Positions 45,581-54,737 of a DNA stretch of 64,000 bases are shown here, one piece after another. Within the stretch, counting starts at the first letter, position 1, and each line of letters begins with the position of its first letter. The stretch comes from FEN-1297 sp964498065 (lineage in GTDB: Bacteria > Bacteroidota > Ignavibacteria > Ignavibacteriales > Ignavibacteriaceae), in NCBI GenBank assembly GCA_964498065.1, contig CAZCFZ010000015.1, positions 1 through 64,000 on the forward strand. Direction: 5' to 3'. The notes under the pieces were generated by a model. It was not told the DNA's origin, searched no databases, and saw only the letters and a list, made by a program, of their open reading frames with translations. The position numbers and the translations under genes are program-made.

Positions 45581-46153
45581 CTAACGATGACAAGCAAAAC
45601 AATTATCAGGACCGTTGCTTACATTTTTAAGATAAGGCAATTCTTGTTTTGCATGTCTGTGACAATTCAAACAATCAGACATCGTAAATGATCTTACCTG
45701 AGTTATTCTGCTCATTTGTCTGACATTACCATGACAGCTTTCACACTTGATTCCGCTGTTTATATGAACGCTATGATTGAAATAAACAAAGTCCGGTACT
45801 TTATGAACTCTTACCCAGGGTAAAGCAATATCCTTGAAATAATAATTTCTCAGTTTTTTAATTTCAGGACTATCTTTTTTTGCAATTGAATGACAATTCA
45901 TACAAGTTGAAACTGCCGGCACCATAGCATGTCTTGATTTTTCCACACCGGTATGACAATACTCGCAATCAATTCCCATTTGTCCGGCATGTAACTTATG
46001 AGAGAAGTTTATTGGCTGAACCGGAGAATACCCCACTCCATAATCTTCCGCACGTGTTGCAAAATAAGTAATAGTAAAAGAGGCAATGATAACAAATAAT
46101 GTGATAGGTAAACGTACTCGTAAGATATAATCAAGTAAAGATTTTTTCATCAT
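45581..46153 (-). CDS. actA: Alternative complex III subunit ActA (pentaheme cytochrome c)
   Basis: A 190-residue multiheme cytochrome with one N-terminal membrane anchor (about 15-32) and exactly five CxxCH heme sites: CEYCH, CMNCH, CESCH, CLNCH and CFACH. Five hemes and this size match ActA. It passes electrons from the ActB iron-sulfur clusters toward the monoheme cytochromes. It is the first gene of the 15-gene respiratory operon. Two adjacent ATG codons begin the frame; either could be used. Confidence 0.96.
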   Translation of the reverse strand: MMKKSLLDYILRVRLPITLFVIIASFTITYFATRAEDYGVGYSPVQPINFSHKLHAGQMGIDCEYCHTGVEKSRHAMVPAVSTCMNCHSIAKKDSPEIKKLRNYYFKDIALPWVRVHKVPDFVYFNHSVHINSGIKCESCHGNVRQMSRITQVRSFTMSDCLNCHRHAKQELPYLKNVSNGPDNCFACHR

Positions 46154-46351
46154 CAGCCTTCTATAATAACATTGCTATAGTAGTTAGGTGAAAAATTTAA
46201 ACTTCTTTAACAAATCGGGATTACGAATTAACCACTAATTTGTTCTTTTATAATAATCTAAGTTTGAAATAATTGATTCGTCCGAAACCAGATGAATCCG
46301 CATTTTGTAATAGAGAAATTAAATATTTATTTAATTTATTAATTTAATTTC

Positions 46352-46382
46352 CAAACATAAAAATTATTACTTACAAATCAAA
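46352..46382 (-). promoter_or_regulatory. Candidate promoter of the act-cox operon
   Basis: On the minus strand TTTG (46382-46379), 19 bases, and TATGTTTG (46359-46352) match the Bacteroidota housekeeping promoter TTTG-N19-TAnnTTTG exactly. Transcription would begin near 46346, giving a leader of about 190 bases before actA. Whether this lineage uses that consensus is inferred. Confidence 0.4.
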
Positions 46383-46395
46383 AGTGCTTCACTTT
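46381..46395. promoter_or_regulatory. Dyad symmetry next to the act promoter
   Basis: A 15-base perfect dyad, AAAGTG-CTT-CACTTT, overlaps the upstream edge of the candidate -33 element of the act-cox operon. Its position would suit a regulator-binding site. No regulator gene is visible nearby, so this is a suggestion only. Confidence 0.3.
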
Positions 46396-46570
46396 ATTAA
46401 TTATACCCAAGTATTATTTAACTAATTAAATGAAACGTCAAATTAATTTATTAAGGATTTCTTCAGCCCTTTAATAATTAATTGTTTTAAGTTTATATTT
46501 ATATTGATTGGACTCGGTAACAAATCTATTTAAAACTGCATTAAAATATGGTGATTTAAGTCATTAAATG

Positions 46571-46594
46571 GTTTTACTTTGAGATAAGTAAAAC
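46571..46594 (-). terminator. Hairpin downstream of the glcF-like gene
   Basis: A perfect 9-bp stem (GTTTTACTT with AAGTAAAAC) and a six-base loop, 33 bases after the stop of the glcF-like gene. There is no U-tract directly after it on the minus strand, so it is a weak terminator or an mRNA-end structure. Confidence 0.35.
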
Positions 46595-46626
46595 AGTGTA
46601 TGTTTTTTTAGTATATATAATTCTTA

Positions 46627-47940
46627 CTAAGAATTATTATTATTGTTTAGTATCGATTGTTTAATTAAAGTTATAGGATGTATAACTTTTACATTAATAT
46701 TATATTTCTTCGCGCCGTATTTTATTTGTTGAATGCAGCCCGGATTGCCTGTTAAGACTATTTCGGCTTCAGTGTTTTTAATGTTGTTCATTTTTCTATT
46801 TAGTATTTGCATAGAATCATCATAACGTATAATATTATAAATACCGGCGCTTCCGCAGCACCAATCAGCTTCTTCCAGATTTTTAATTTTTAAACCCGGA
46901 ATAGATTTTAGTACTTCTCTCGGCTGAGATACAACTTTTTGAGTATGAGCTAAATGACATGCATCATGATAAGTAACCGTTTTATTTACTTCTCCATAAT
47001 TCTTAATCGGCTTTTCGACAGCAAGGAATTCGGTAATATCTTTTACTTTCTGCGAAAACTTTCTTGCTCTTTCAGCATATACGGGATCATCAGCTAAAAC
47101 TTTGTCATATTCTTTCATAAATGCACCGCAGCCTGCCGAGTTTGATATAAGAAATTGGTAATCAAATTTTTCAAAAGCATCTATATTTTTCTTAGCGAGT
47201 GTTTTAGCAGTTTCAATATCACCGTTATGAGCATGCAAGGAACCGCAGCAGACTTGTTCTTTGGGGTTATAAACTTTACAGCCGGAAGCAGATAAAACAT
47301 CCACTGTGTCTTTATTAATTTCGGCGAACATTACATCCATCAAACACCCGGTATGAAAAGCAGTTTGGTATTTTACTTGCCCGCCCGGTTTTGTAATCTC
47401 CGGTATTAATTTTTTACTAAATTTCTTAGAAACTGCCGGAGCGATTTCATCTATTTCATATAATTTTACAGACAATAATTTAAATATTCCGATTTTATGA
47501 AGAAGTTTTTGAACACCTAATTTTTGATAAAAGTATAAAACCTTAGCCGCAATTTTTAAATTGTTATTCGAGGCAAGAATTAATTTTAAAGCGATTTTTT
47601 TAATTAATCTTCCAGACTTTGAACCAAAACCTGCATTCTCTATTTCTACTCTTGCAGCTTCTACCATTGTTCCATACTTAACTCCGGCCGGACATGCAGT
47701 CTCACAGGCCTGGCAGTCTAAACAAAACTGCATTTCATCGGCAAACGTATCCGTTATCTGCATTTCACCTTTTGCAACAGCTTTTATCATTCGAATTCTA
47801 CCCCTGGGCGACGAACGTTCCAATTTTGTTAATTCATAAGTAGGACATGAAGATAAACATAATCCGCAATGAATGCATTGGGACAGGATATCATCATTAG
47901 GCAAGACCCCAAGCAACGCTGATTTCGGATGATCGTTCAT
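46627..47940 (-). CDS. Glycolate/lactate oxidase iron-sulfur subunit (GlcF-like)
   Basis: A 437-residue protein with two N-terminal [4Fe-4S] sites, CIHCGLCLSSCP and CLDCQACETACP, then two CCG domains (CCGSLHAHNGD near residue 235 and CCGSAGIYN near 385). This is the GlcF/LldE-type subunit that accepts electrons from a flavoprotein oxidising a 2-hydroxyacid and passes them to the quinone pool. The flavoprotein gene is 38 bases upstream. Glycolate or D-lactate is likely; sequence alone cannot decide. Confidence 0.9.
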   Translation of the reverse strand: MNDHPKSALLGVLPNDDILSQCIHCGLCLSSCPTYELTKLERSSPRGRIRMIKAVAKGEMQITDTFADEMQFCLDCQACETACPAGVKYGTMVEAARVEIENAGFGSKSGRLIKKIALKLILASNNNLKIAAKVLYFYQKLGVQKLLHKIGIFKLLSVKLYEIDEIAPAVSKKFSKKLIPEITKPGGQVKYQTAFHTGCLMDVMFAEINKDTVDVLSASGCKVYNPKEQVCCGSLHAHNGDIETAKTLAKKNIDAFEKFDYQFLISNSAGCGAFMKEYDKVLADDPVYAERARKFSQKVKDITEFLAVEKPIKNYGEVNKTVTYHDACHLAHTQKVVSQPREVLKSIPGLKIKNLEEADWCCGSAGIYNIIRYDDSMQILNRKMNNIKNTEAEIVLTGNPGCIQQIKYGAKKYNINVKVIHPITLIKQSILNNNNNS

Positions 47941-47978
47941 AAATAGAAAAAATTTATGTAAAAATTAATTATTAGATT

Positions 47979-49418
47979 TTATTTTACGAAATCATTTATT
48001 TGATCCCGGCTACTTGGAAGCGAACCTTCGCATCGCGGACTGATTGAAAATATTTTCCCCGGATTCAGGATATTATTTTCATCAATTACTGATTTTATCT
48101 TTTTCATCATTTCAATTCCCGGAATACCTGCAACCTGCTCGAGGAATTGTTTCTTTGCTAAACCTGTTCCATGTTCGCCGGTTATTGTACCGCCTAATTT
48201 TATAGCTTCGTTAAAAATAAAATCAAATGCTTTATGCGCTTTTGTAATTTCCAAATTATCGCGTTCATCAGTTAAGCATGTAGGGTGTAAATTTCCGTCA
48301 CCGGCATGTCCGAAATTCCCAAAGGTAACATCAAATTTTTTAGCTGCCTCAGTTACTTTTCCAATCATTACAGGCAGTTCACTTCTTGGAACGGTCGCAT
48401 CTTCCAGAATAGTTGTGGGCCGTTTTCTGGCTAATGCACTGAAAGCACTTCTTCGTGCTGTTTTTAAAAGCAAAGCTTCCTCCAAATCGGCAGCAGTTCT
48501 AATGAATGAAGCATTATTTTTTTTCATTATTCTTGTTACGGTTTCCGCATCCTCCCGAACAATACTTCCCCGTCCATCTACTTCTATTAATAATACGGCT
48601 TCACTATTTCTAGGTAATCCGATTTTTGTATAGTCCTCAACACAATTTAAAGTAGTGTTATCTAAAAATTCCATCATACAAGGTGTGATATGCGCTGAGA
48701 TAATATCTGAAACCGCTTGAGCACTATCTAGTAATCTGTCAAAATATGCCAAGAGAGTTATTGAGTTTGTCGGTTGAGGAATTAACTTCAATAATATTTT
48801 AGTTATTATACCTAAGGTTCCTTCGCTTCCGACAATAAAATCCCGAAGATTATAACCGGCAACATCTTTAACGTTTTTACCTCCGGTTTTTAATAAATCT
48901 CCATTGGGCAAAATCATTTCTGTTCCTAAAACATAATTTTTTGTTACCCCATATTTTAATCCTCTTAGTCCCCCTGCATTATTTGCTACGTTTCCTCCAA
49001 TTGTGCATACACTCATGCTCCCTGGATCAGGAGGATAGAATAATTCGAATTTTTCCACTTCGCTTTGCAGTTTTCCCGTAATTACTCCGGGTTGTACTGT
49101 TACTGTAAGATTTCTATCGTCAATTTCAAGAATTTTATCCCATTTAGTCATTACAACAACAAGAGAATTTTCAACCGGTATTGCCCCGCCGCTTAAACCC
49201 GTTCCGGCCCCGCGCGGAACTACATTAAAATGCTCCTCATTTGCAAGCTGCATCAACCTGGAAATTTGATCTTCGTCATCCGGGAAAACAACTGCTTCGG
49301 GGAGCTGGTGCAAAAGTGCGGTGCCGTCGTATGAGTAGCATAATTTATCTTCATCGGAATCCGAAAAATTAACCGGACCGACAATGTTTTTAATTTTGTC
49401 TTTTGTTGATTTATCCAT
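47979..49418 (-). CDS. FAD-linked 2-hydroxyacid oxidase (GlcD-like)
   Basis: A 479-residue FAD-binding (VAO/PCMH) oxidase. The FAD domain has PRGAGTGLSGGAIP and GGNVANNAGGLRGLKYGV; the C-terminal cap ends with ITGEHGTGLAKK, the family signature. It oxidises glycolate or D-lactate, handing electrons to the iron-sulfur partner encoded next. It resembles the GlcD subunit, with no GlcE present, so this is a two-subunit version. Confidence 0.9.
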   Translation of the reverse strand: MDKSTKDKIKNIVGPVNFSDSDEDKLCYSYDGTALLHQLPEAVVFPDDEDQISRLMQLANEEHFNVVPRGAGTGLSGGAIPVENSLVVVMTKWDKILEIDDRNLTVTVQPGVITGKLQSEVEKFELFYPPDPGSMSVCTIGGNVANNAGGLRGLKYGVTKNYVLGTEMILPNGDLLKTGGKNVKDVAGYNLRDFIVGSEGTLGIITKILLKLIPQPTNSITLLAYFDRLLDSAQAVSDIISAHITPCMMEFLDNTTLNCVEDYTKIGLPRNSEAVLLIEVDGRGSIVREDAETVTRIMKKNNASFIRTAADLEEALLLKTARRSAFSALARKRPTTILEDATVPRSELPVMIGKVTEAAKKFDVTFGNFGHAGDGNLHPTCLTDERDNLEITKAHKAFDFIFNEAIKLGGTITGEHGTGLAKKQFLEQVAGIPGIEMMKKIKSVIDENNILNPGKIFSISPRCEGSLPSSRDQINDFVK

Positions 49419-49507
49419 AATTCATTTTAACAAAGGGAAAATTAATGTTAACCGTAATAAAATAAACAAGAGATTATTTAATTATCTTTAGCTGAAAATA
49501 AAATCCC

Positions 49508-50326
49508 TTAAATAAGCCCTATTGTAATTTTTATAACTACAATTAAAAGAAGAATAGAAAAATATTTTTTCAGCCTATCGGATTTAGTTCTCAATGTAAG
49601 TTTTACACCAAAATAGGCACCAAGAACCGCACTAATACCTATTGGAACTCCTGCTAATAAATTTATATAACCATGTTGATAAGATAATAAATTATCATGG
49701 ATATTATGAAAGCCGTATGAAACAGACGCTGCTAGAGCTGTAGCAAATATAACCGCAGATGAAGTCCCGATAGCCGTTTTGGTTTTCAATCCGAAAAAAT
49801 ATATTAAAACAGGCACAAAAATAATTCCTCCGCCTAACCCGGTAAAAGCTGAAAATATTCCGACTAAAAAACCGAAAAATATTGTGAAGTAAATTTTTAA
49901 AGATTTTTTAGGCTTTGAATTTTCTTTAACGGAATTACTTTTTCCGAAAAACATTTTAACTGCAATTAAGATAAAAACAAAAGCAAAAGTATATTGCAGG
50001 TAAAGCGGTTTTATATTTATAACAAAGTATGCAGAAAGGAAAGAGGAGATTACACTGCCTAATGCTAAAAGCGAAGCTAGTTTAAGATTTACATTATCCG
50101 AGAAATAGTGATTCAGTCCGGAGCTAAATGAGGTCACTGTTATACAGAATAATGAAGTTCCTATAACAATGTAAGTAAGTTGATTATTGTTTATTAAGGT
50201 AAGAGGAAGCAATGTATATAACGCGGGGACAAAAATAATACCACCCCCCACACCGAGCATGCCGGCAATAAAGCCGGCAAGTAATCCGGTGAAAATAAAA
50301 AGTATAATAATTAATATTAGATTCAA
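49508..50326 (-). CDS. TauE/SafE-family membrane permease
   Basis: A 272-residue protein with eight membrane helices in two repeats, each with the family pattern GMLGVGGGIIFVPAL (about 25-40) and FTGLGGGIIFVPVL (about 160-175). Members export sulfite, sulfoacetate or other organic anions; no substrate can be named here. It overlaps the end of the protease gene by four bases and so belongs to the tmk operon. Confidence 0.9.
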   Translation of the reverse strand: MNLILIIILFIFTGLLAGFIAGMLGVGGGIIFVPALYTLLPLTLINNNQLTYIVIGTSLFCITVTSFSSGLNHYFSDNVNLKLASLLALGSVISSFLSAYFVINIKPLYLQYTFAFVFILIAVKMFFGKSNSVKENSKPKKSLKIYFTIFFGFLVGIFSAFTGLGGGIIFVPVLIYFFGLKTKTAIGTSSAVIFATALAASVSYGFHNIHDNLLSYQHGYINLLAGVPIGISAVLGAYFGVKLTLRTKSDRLKKYFSILLLIVVIKITIGLI

Positions 50327-51969
50327 TTAATATTTAACAATTTATCATACTCTGTAGTATCGGAAAGGATATTTAGAGCTGTCTGAAATTGATTATCGTT
50401 TGCCAAAATATGACGAATCATCCCATCATTTCCGAGATATCTCGAAGCAAGTTCAGCTTCAATTTCATTAATTATTTCATCTTTATAAATTTTCATCTCA
50501 CTGCTCCCGATTTTTTCAAATTCATTTTTTATCCTGGTTAAACCTGCCCTTAAGTCTTCATCTGCTTTTTTACCCCGAATTTCGGCTAAAAGCTGGTTAA
50601 CTTGATCTTCCGCCAATGAATGAAATTTATAATCATTTGTTTTTAAATATTTTTCAAAATCATCAAATAAATCATTGCCGTTTAATTTATGAAAATCCGC
50701 TTTGGGATTTTGATAATAATAATGATCGGCATACTGGAAAAACATCCCTTTGGCTAATAAATCTTTTACAACATCTCCTAAATTTTTTTCCCTAACCAAG
50801 GTGTCGGGCGTAATTCCGCCGGCACTATATACTACTCGTTTATGATCCGTAAGAAATGATGTTTTAACAACCGTATCAACCTCCGATACAGCTTTATTAT
50901 TTTTAGCATAGTCAATCTTTTGGATGCATCTTCCGCTCGGAGTATAATATTTGGCTGTTGTTATTTTCAAAGATGTATTGTAATCCAGAGGAGTAATAGT
51001 TTGTACAAGACCTTTGCCGAATGATTTTGTCCCCAGCACGATGCCTCTATCATGGTCCTGCATTGCACCGGTAACAATCTCGGATGCCGAAGCCGAACCT
51101 CCATTTATCAAAATCGCTAATCTTGCATTGGGTAAAAGAGGCTCTTGAGTAGAATAATAACTTTTTTTACTGTCTTCAGTCCTCCCTTTTGTTGTAACAA
51201 CCAGATCACCTTTCGGTAAAAAATCATCAGCTATATCAACTGCTACATCAAGTAAGCCTCCGGGATTTCCTCTTAGATCCATGACTACAGATTTAATCGG
51301 TTTTTTCGCCTTCAGTTCTTTTAATGCTTTTTGTATTTCATCCCCGGCAGAGCGGCTGAAATTAGTTAATTTCAAATAAACATTATTACTATTCTTCGGG
51401 TAGAAACCGTAATAAATTAAACTTTTAACTTTTACTTCTTCTCTAATTAAATTAAAATTCAAAGTATCTTTTTGGTCGCGTATAACCTTTAAATCTACCA
51501 TTGTACCTGGTTTGCCTTTAACCACCGAAGAGATATCATCCACATTTTCAGGCGTAATTTGTTCGCCGCCTGCTTCGATTAAAATATCACCTACTCTTAT
51601 ACCCTGCTTCTGGGCGGAATATCCGTCCATTACCTCTACAACGGTAACCTTATTTCCGCGAACTCCAATGGAAATTCCAACTCCTCCGTACTTACCGTTT
51701 GTAATTAAGTCGAAATCCTGTTTCTTATTTTCATCAATAAATATTGTATACGGATCCAGCGAACTCAACATACCTTTAATTCCGGCACGCATAAATTCTT
51801 CAGGATCAATTTTATCTACATAATTAAATGTAACATCTTTATATACTTTACTGAAAAGGTCTATATTTTTGTTTATTTCAAAATAAACATCATTACCAGA
51901 AAAAAAGCCTGAAAAAATGATAATGGTTAATCCGGCCAAAATAAATTTATAAATCTTATTAAAACTCAT
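50323..51969 (-). CDS. C-terminal processing peptidase, S41 family (CtpA-like)
   Basis: A 548-residue secreted serine protease. It has an N-terminal signal/anchor helix (about 7-25), a PDZ domain (about 95-175; GVGISIGVRGNKVTVVEV) and an S41 catalytic domain with the Ser in NGGSASASEIV and the Lys in GTKSFGKGLVQT. A helical tail of about 130 residues follows the core. It trims periplasmic proteins in related bacteria. It overlaps tmk upstream by four bases and the TauE-like gene downstream by four. Confidence 0.93.
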   Translation of the reverse strand: MSFNKIYKFILAGLTIIIFSGFFSGNDVYFEINKNIDLFSKVYKDVTFNYVDKIDPEEFMRAGIKGMLSSLDPYTIFIDENKKQDFDLITNGKYGGVGISIGVRGNKVTVVEVMDGYSAQKQGIRVGDILIEAGGEQITPENVDDISSVVKGKPGTMVDLKVIRDQKDTLNFNLIREEVKVKSLIYYGFYPKNSNNVYLKLTNFSRSAGDEIQKALKELKAKKPIKSVVMDLRGNPGGLLDVAVDIADDFLPKGDLVVTTKGRTEDSKKSYYSTQEPLLPNARLAILINGGSASASEIVTGAMQDHDRGIVLGTKSFGKGLVQTITPLDYNTSLKITTAKYYTPSGRCIQKIDYAKNNKAVSEVDTVVKTSFLTDHKRVVYSAGGITPDTLVREKNLGDVVKDLLAKGMFFQYADHYYYQNPKADFHKLNGNDLFDDFEKYLKTNDYKFHSLAEDQVNQLLAEIRGKKADEDLRAGLTRIKNEFEKIGSSEMKIYKDEIINEIEAELASRYLGNDGMIRHILANDNQFQTALNILSDTTEYDKLLNIN

Positions 51970-52592
51970 ACGAGCTCCTTTTTATCTAATAGCACTATTT
52001 CATTAACAATCTTCTTATGAATATCTTCTACTTTTTCGCTTCCGTTTATAATCTTAAATCTCTTTTCCTGCTTGGCAATTTTTAGGTAGCCTTCCCTTAC
52101 ACGACGATAAAATTCCGGATCTGATAATTCAATTCTATCAAGATGATTATTCTCTTTTAATTTTTTCCTTTTCTCGGCTTCCTCAACCGGTATATCTATA
52201 AAAAAGGTTATATCCGGAATAGTATTTCCTATAGCCAGTTGATTTATACTTTTAACTGATTCAGGAGACAATCCTCTTCCAAAGCCCTGGTACGCAGTAG
52301 TTGAATCATGAAACCTGTCGGAAATTACGTAAATTCCCTGTTCAAGGTAATGACGTATTTTTTCCCTTACCAACTGTGCCCTGGCAGCCGAGAATAAAAA
52401 TATTTCCGTTTCCATAAACATGTTATTGTGTTTCCTGTCCAAAAGAATTTTACGGACACTTTCCGAGATTTCGGTGCCCCCGGGTTCGCGGATGATTTCA
52501 ACTTTTTTATTTTTATTAAGCAGATAGTTCTTTAATAATTCAACTTGTGTTGATTTCCCGCTAAAATCTATACCTTCAAAAGTTATAAACAT
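51966..52592 (-). CDS. tmk: Thymidylate kinase
   Basis: A 208-residue dTMP kinase, which phosphorylates dTMP to dTDP for DNA synthesis. P-loop FEGIDFSGKST (about 4-14), the DR(F/Y) motif in VISDRFHDSTTAYQG, and the LID-region RGLSPESV-type segment are present. Length is standard. It is the first gene of a coupled operon with the protease and TauE-like permease, an unusual partnership with no obvious functional link. Confidence 0.95.
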   Translation of the reverse strand: MFITFEGIDFSGKSTQVELLKNYLLNKNKKVEIIREPGGTEISESVRKILLDRKHNNMFMETEIFLFSAARAQLVREKIRHYLEQGIYVISDRFHDSTTAYQGFGRGLSPESVKSINQLAIGNTIPDITFFIDIPVEEAEKRKKLKENNHLDRIELSDPEFYRRVREGYLKIAKQEKRFKIINGSEKVEDIHKKIVNEIVLLDKKELV

Positions 52593-52734
52593 TTTTCTTT
52601 TTGATTAAATAAACTTGATTTTTTTATTTTGGATTTATTGCATCAAATTATTTTATACAATTAAAAAATTATTTATTAATAAATTTAATAAATAAAAGAA
52701 TAATTCCCGGTGAGATAGGTTAGTATAAATCAAA

Positions 52735-53649
52735 TCAATTAAACTTTTTTATAATATACCGCAGCCGGTCAGGCTTTATGTATAATAAAGAAATATTTTC
52801 AGGCATTTTAATATGAGGTACAACACTGCCCAAAGTATCCAAAACGACATCTCTATAATTAACATATGCATTGAAACGGGTTGTATCCATTCTTCCTAAA
52901 ATATCAATTCCTCCGCGAACTGCTATATTAATCCTATTCGGTAAAAGAACTACATTCCTGTCTCTGGGAACATCTACAACCTTTACAAGTAAATTATTAA
53001 TATTTTTATCAACTATTTTCTGAACATTTAAGACTACTGAAGTAAATTTATTTTTATAGGCCATACCCGGGAGGTTTTTTAACGGTACCTGTTCCACAGT
53101 GTTATCATTTAAATCATCAAATTCAAGGGACTCAGTAGGTATGGTTTTCAATTTACGGACATAACTCGCAGGCCCTGACACAATAGTAGAATCCGGTTTA
53201 ATAACAATTTTTGAAGCTAGACCGTAACCGTTTCTAAAATTCAAATTCAGGTCGGGAGTAATCATAACTTTTTTTGAAGCTATTTTTTCTACAAAAAAGG
53301 ATAAAGTATCCGGCGAAATATTGATTACCTCATCGTCTGTGGAAAGCCATTGATTCTCAACCAAATAATTATAGAGATTAATGGTCCTTTTACCGGTTTC
53401 TGCTCCTACCGGTACTACATAATCCGATTCGGAAGTAAGATTAACCGCTATCAGTTTCCAGCCTTTACCTTTTAATTTTATAGAAATATTACCGGGCAAG
53501 GCCGATCCGGTAGCATAGCCTGCAGGAAAGTTTATCAACTTTAAAGGTATTTTAAAGGTTGCATAATAATCATTAGATAATGAGATTGAAACCCATAAAA
53601 TAACTGAAAAAAGAAAAGAGATTATAACTATGTGAAGGTTTTTCTTCAT
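52735..53649 (-). CDS. YbbR-domain protein
   Basis: A 304-residue protein with one N-terminal membrane helix (about 5-25) and about three extracytoplasmic YbbR repeats (for example VSGPASYVRKLKTIPTESLEF near residue 165). YbbR proteins usually act with the diadenylate cyclase DacA, which is not seen here. I chose the ATG at 53649 because the codons before it encode no signal sequence. On the minus strand TATATTTG ends four bases before the ATG, so the mRNA might be leaderless. Confidence 0.85.
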   Translation of the reverse strand: MKKNLHIVIISFLFSVILWVSISLSNDYYATFKIPLKLINFPAGYATGSALPGNISIKLKGKGWKLIAVNLTSESDYVVPVGAETGKRTINLYNYLVENQWLSTDDEVINISPDTLSFFVEKIASKKVMITPDLNLNFRNGYGLASKIVIKPDSTIVSGPASYVRKLKTIPTESLEFDDLNDNTVEQVPLKNLPGMAYKNKFTSVVLNVQKIVDKNINNLLVKVVDVPRDRNVVLLPNRINIAVRGGIDILGRMDTTRFNAYVNYRDVVLDTLGSVVPHIKMPENISLLYIKPDRLRYIIKKFN

Positions 53650-53675
53650 TGTGCAAATATAAAACAAAATAGCAA

Positions 53676-53702
53676 CAAAAAAACTCCACCGGATGGGGAG
53701 TT
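53676..53702 (-). terminator. Rho-independent terminator after the shell genes
   Basis: On the minus strand a six-bp stem (AACTCC with GGAGTT), extended by partial pairing in the loop, is followed by a run of seven T residues. It lies 31 bases after the stop at 53733 and separates the microcompartment pair from the YbbR gene. Confidence 0.75.
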
Positions 53703-53732
53703 AAAACAGGAATTGATAAATCTCAAGAATAA

Positions 53733-54452
53733 TTATTTACTTAATTCTCTAAAGTAAACTAAAAGCTCATCCCTATTTGCTCTCGATATTTGTCTTCCTT
53801 TTATTGGAAATTCTTCTATACTCCTCGCCAGATGTCTCAATTGATGAACATTTAAATTTTTAATCTCATCATTAGATATACTTTCCATTTTAGTTTTTTC
53901 AACTTTTTTAGGAAGTATTTCCGGTTCGGATTTTCCGGATTTTTCCGTTTTTGATTTTAAAGCTTCTCTTCTTAATCTGTTGATAGTATTATTTTCTAAG
54001 ATGCCATCATCTTCAGATTTATTAATTATATTTTTTCGTCTTCCTTTTCTTTGAATTGTCGTTACTAATTCATCAGAGGACGTGGCAGTTGATGTGGAAA
54101 TATTCTCTTCTTTTATCTCTTCTTTTTTATCTTTGAGATCAGAAGTTTTAGTTTCTACTAAGGACTGATTTTGGTCATCAGCAATTTCGGGAAATATTGA
54201 AATTAGTTGTTCATCCGGTTGAGGTATAACATGAACTGATACTAATTCACCAACCCTTTGAGCCGCGGCAGCGCCGGCATCTACGGAAGCCTTGACAGCG
54301 GCAACTTCGCCAAGAACTTTTACGGTAACTAAGCCGGCACTTATTTGTTCTTTCCCGGCAAGAGTAACATTAGCAGCTTTAACCATTGCATCAGCCGCTT
54401 CAATAGCTCCGACCAGGCCTCTGGTTTCAATTAATCCCAATGCCTTCGGCAT
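53733..54452 (-). CDS. BMC-domain shell protein with long C-terminal extension
   Basis: A 239-residue protein. Residues 1-85 are one BMC (Pfam00936-type) shell domain with ALGLIETRGLVGAIEAADAM and a pore-loop ISAGLVTV. A charged, probably disordered linker follows (about 90-190, rich in Lys, Glu and Ser). The last 45 residues (about 192-237; LNVHQLRHLARSIEEF) form a helical motif resembling SAP or Rho-N type domains. It lies six bases after a plain shell gene. The tail could face the lumen or bind nucleic acid or another protein; that is inference. Confidence 0.9.
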   Translation of the reverse strand: MPKALGLIETRGLVGAIEAADAMVKAANVTLAGKEQISAGLVTVKVLGEVAAVKASVDAGAAAAQRVGELVSVHVIPQPDEQLISIFPEIADDQNQSLVETKTSDLKDKKEEIKEENISTSTATSSDELVTTIQRKGRRKNIINKSEDDGILENNTINRLRREALKSKTEKSGKSEPEILPKKVEKTKMESISNDEIKNLNVHQLRHLARSIEEFPIKGRQISRANRDELLVYFRELSK

Positions 54453-54458
54453 AATTTA

Positions 54459-54737
54459 TTACTTCTTTTTTGGAAGAATCGTCTCGACTTCCGAATGCGG
54501 ACGAGGAATTACATGAACAGACACTAACTCACCAACCCGTTGGGCTGCAGCAGCGCCTGCATCGGTGGCAGCTTTTACTGCTCCTACATCTCCGCGAACC
54601 ATGACGGTAACATATCCGCCGCCAATTGTTTCTTTCCCTAGTAATTCAACTTTTGCCGCTTTTACCATTGCATCGGCTGCTTCTATAGCACCAACTAAAC
54701 CTTTTGTTTCTATCATTCCAAGTGCGTCAAGTGTCAT
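54459..54737 (-). CDS. Bacterial microcompartment hexameric shell protein (BMC-H)
   Basis: A 92-residue single-domain BMC-H protein of PduA/EutM/CcmK type. The motif ALGMIETKGLVGAIEAADAMVKAA begins the fold, ETIGGGYVTVMVRGDVGAVKAA holds the pore loop (GGG), and AAAAQRVGELVSVHVIPRPH ends it. Hexamers would tile the facets of a protein shell. It has GGGAGC before the ATG. Only this gene and the tailed shell gene are present; no signature enzyme, pentamer (BMC-P) or trimer (BMC-T) gene is near. Confidence 0.97.
   Translation of the reverse strand: MTLDALGMIETKGLVGAIEAADAMVKAAKVELLGKETIGGGYVTVMVRGDVGAVKAATDAGAAAAQRVGELVSVHVIPRPHSEVETILPKKK

Larger units (their letters stand above)
46154..46626. 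other. Intergenic region upstream of the respiratory operon
   Basis: These 473 bases separate the glcF-like gene from actA, both on the minus strand. They contain no coding frame. They hold a candidate promoter and a small dyad upstream of actA, and a perfect hairpin just after the glcF-like gene, each listed separately. Confidence 0.6.

Noticed and set aside
46619..46635. Palindrome AATTCTT-ACT-AAGAATT at the stop of the glcF-like gene
   Set aside because: It is very AT-rich and short, and likely to occur by chance.
53654..53661. TATATTTG as a stand-alone promoter of the YbbR gene
   Set aside because: The -7 match is good but no -33 element sits at the right distance, so I only mention it in the gene entry.
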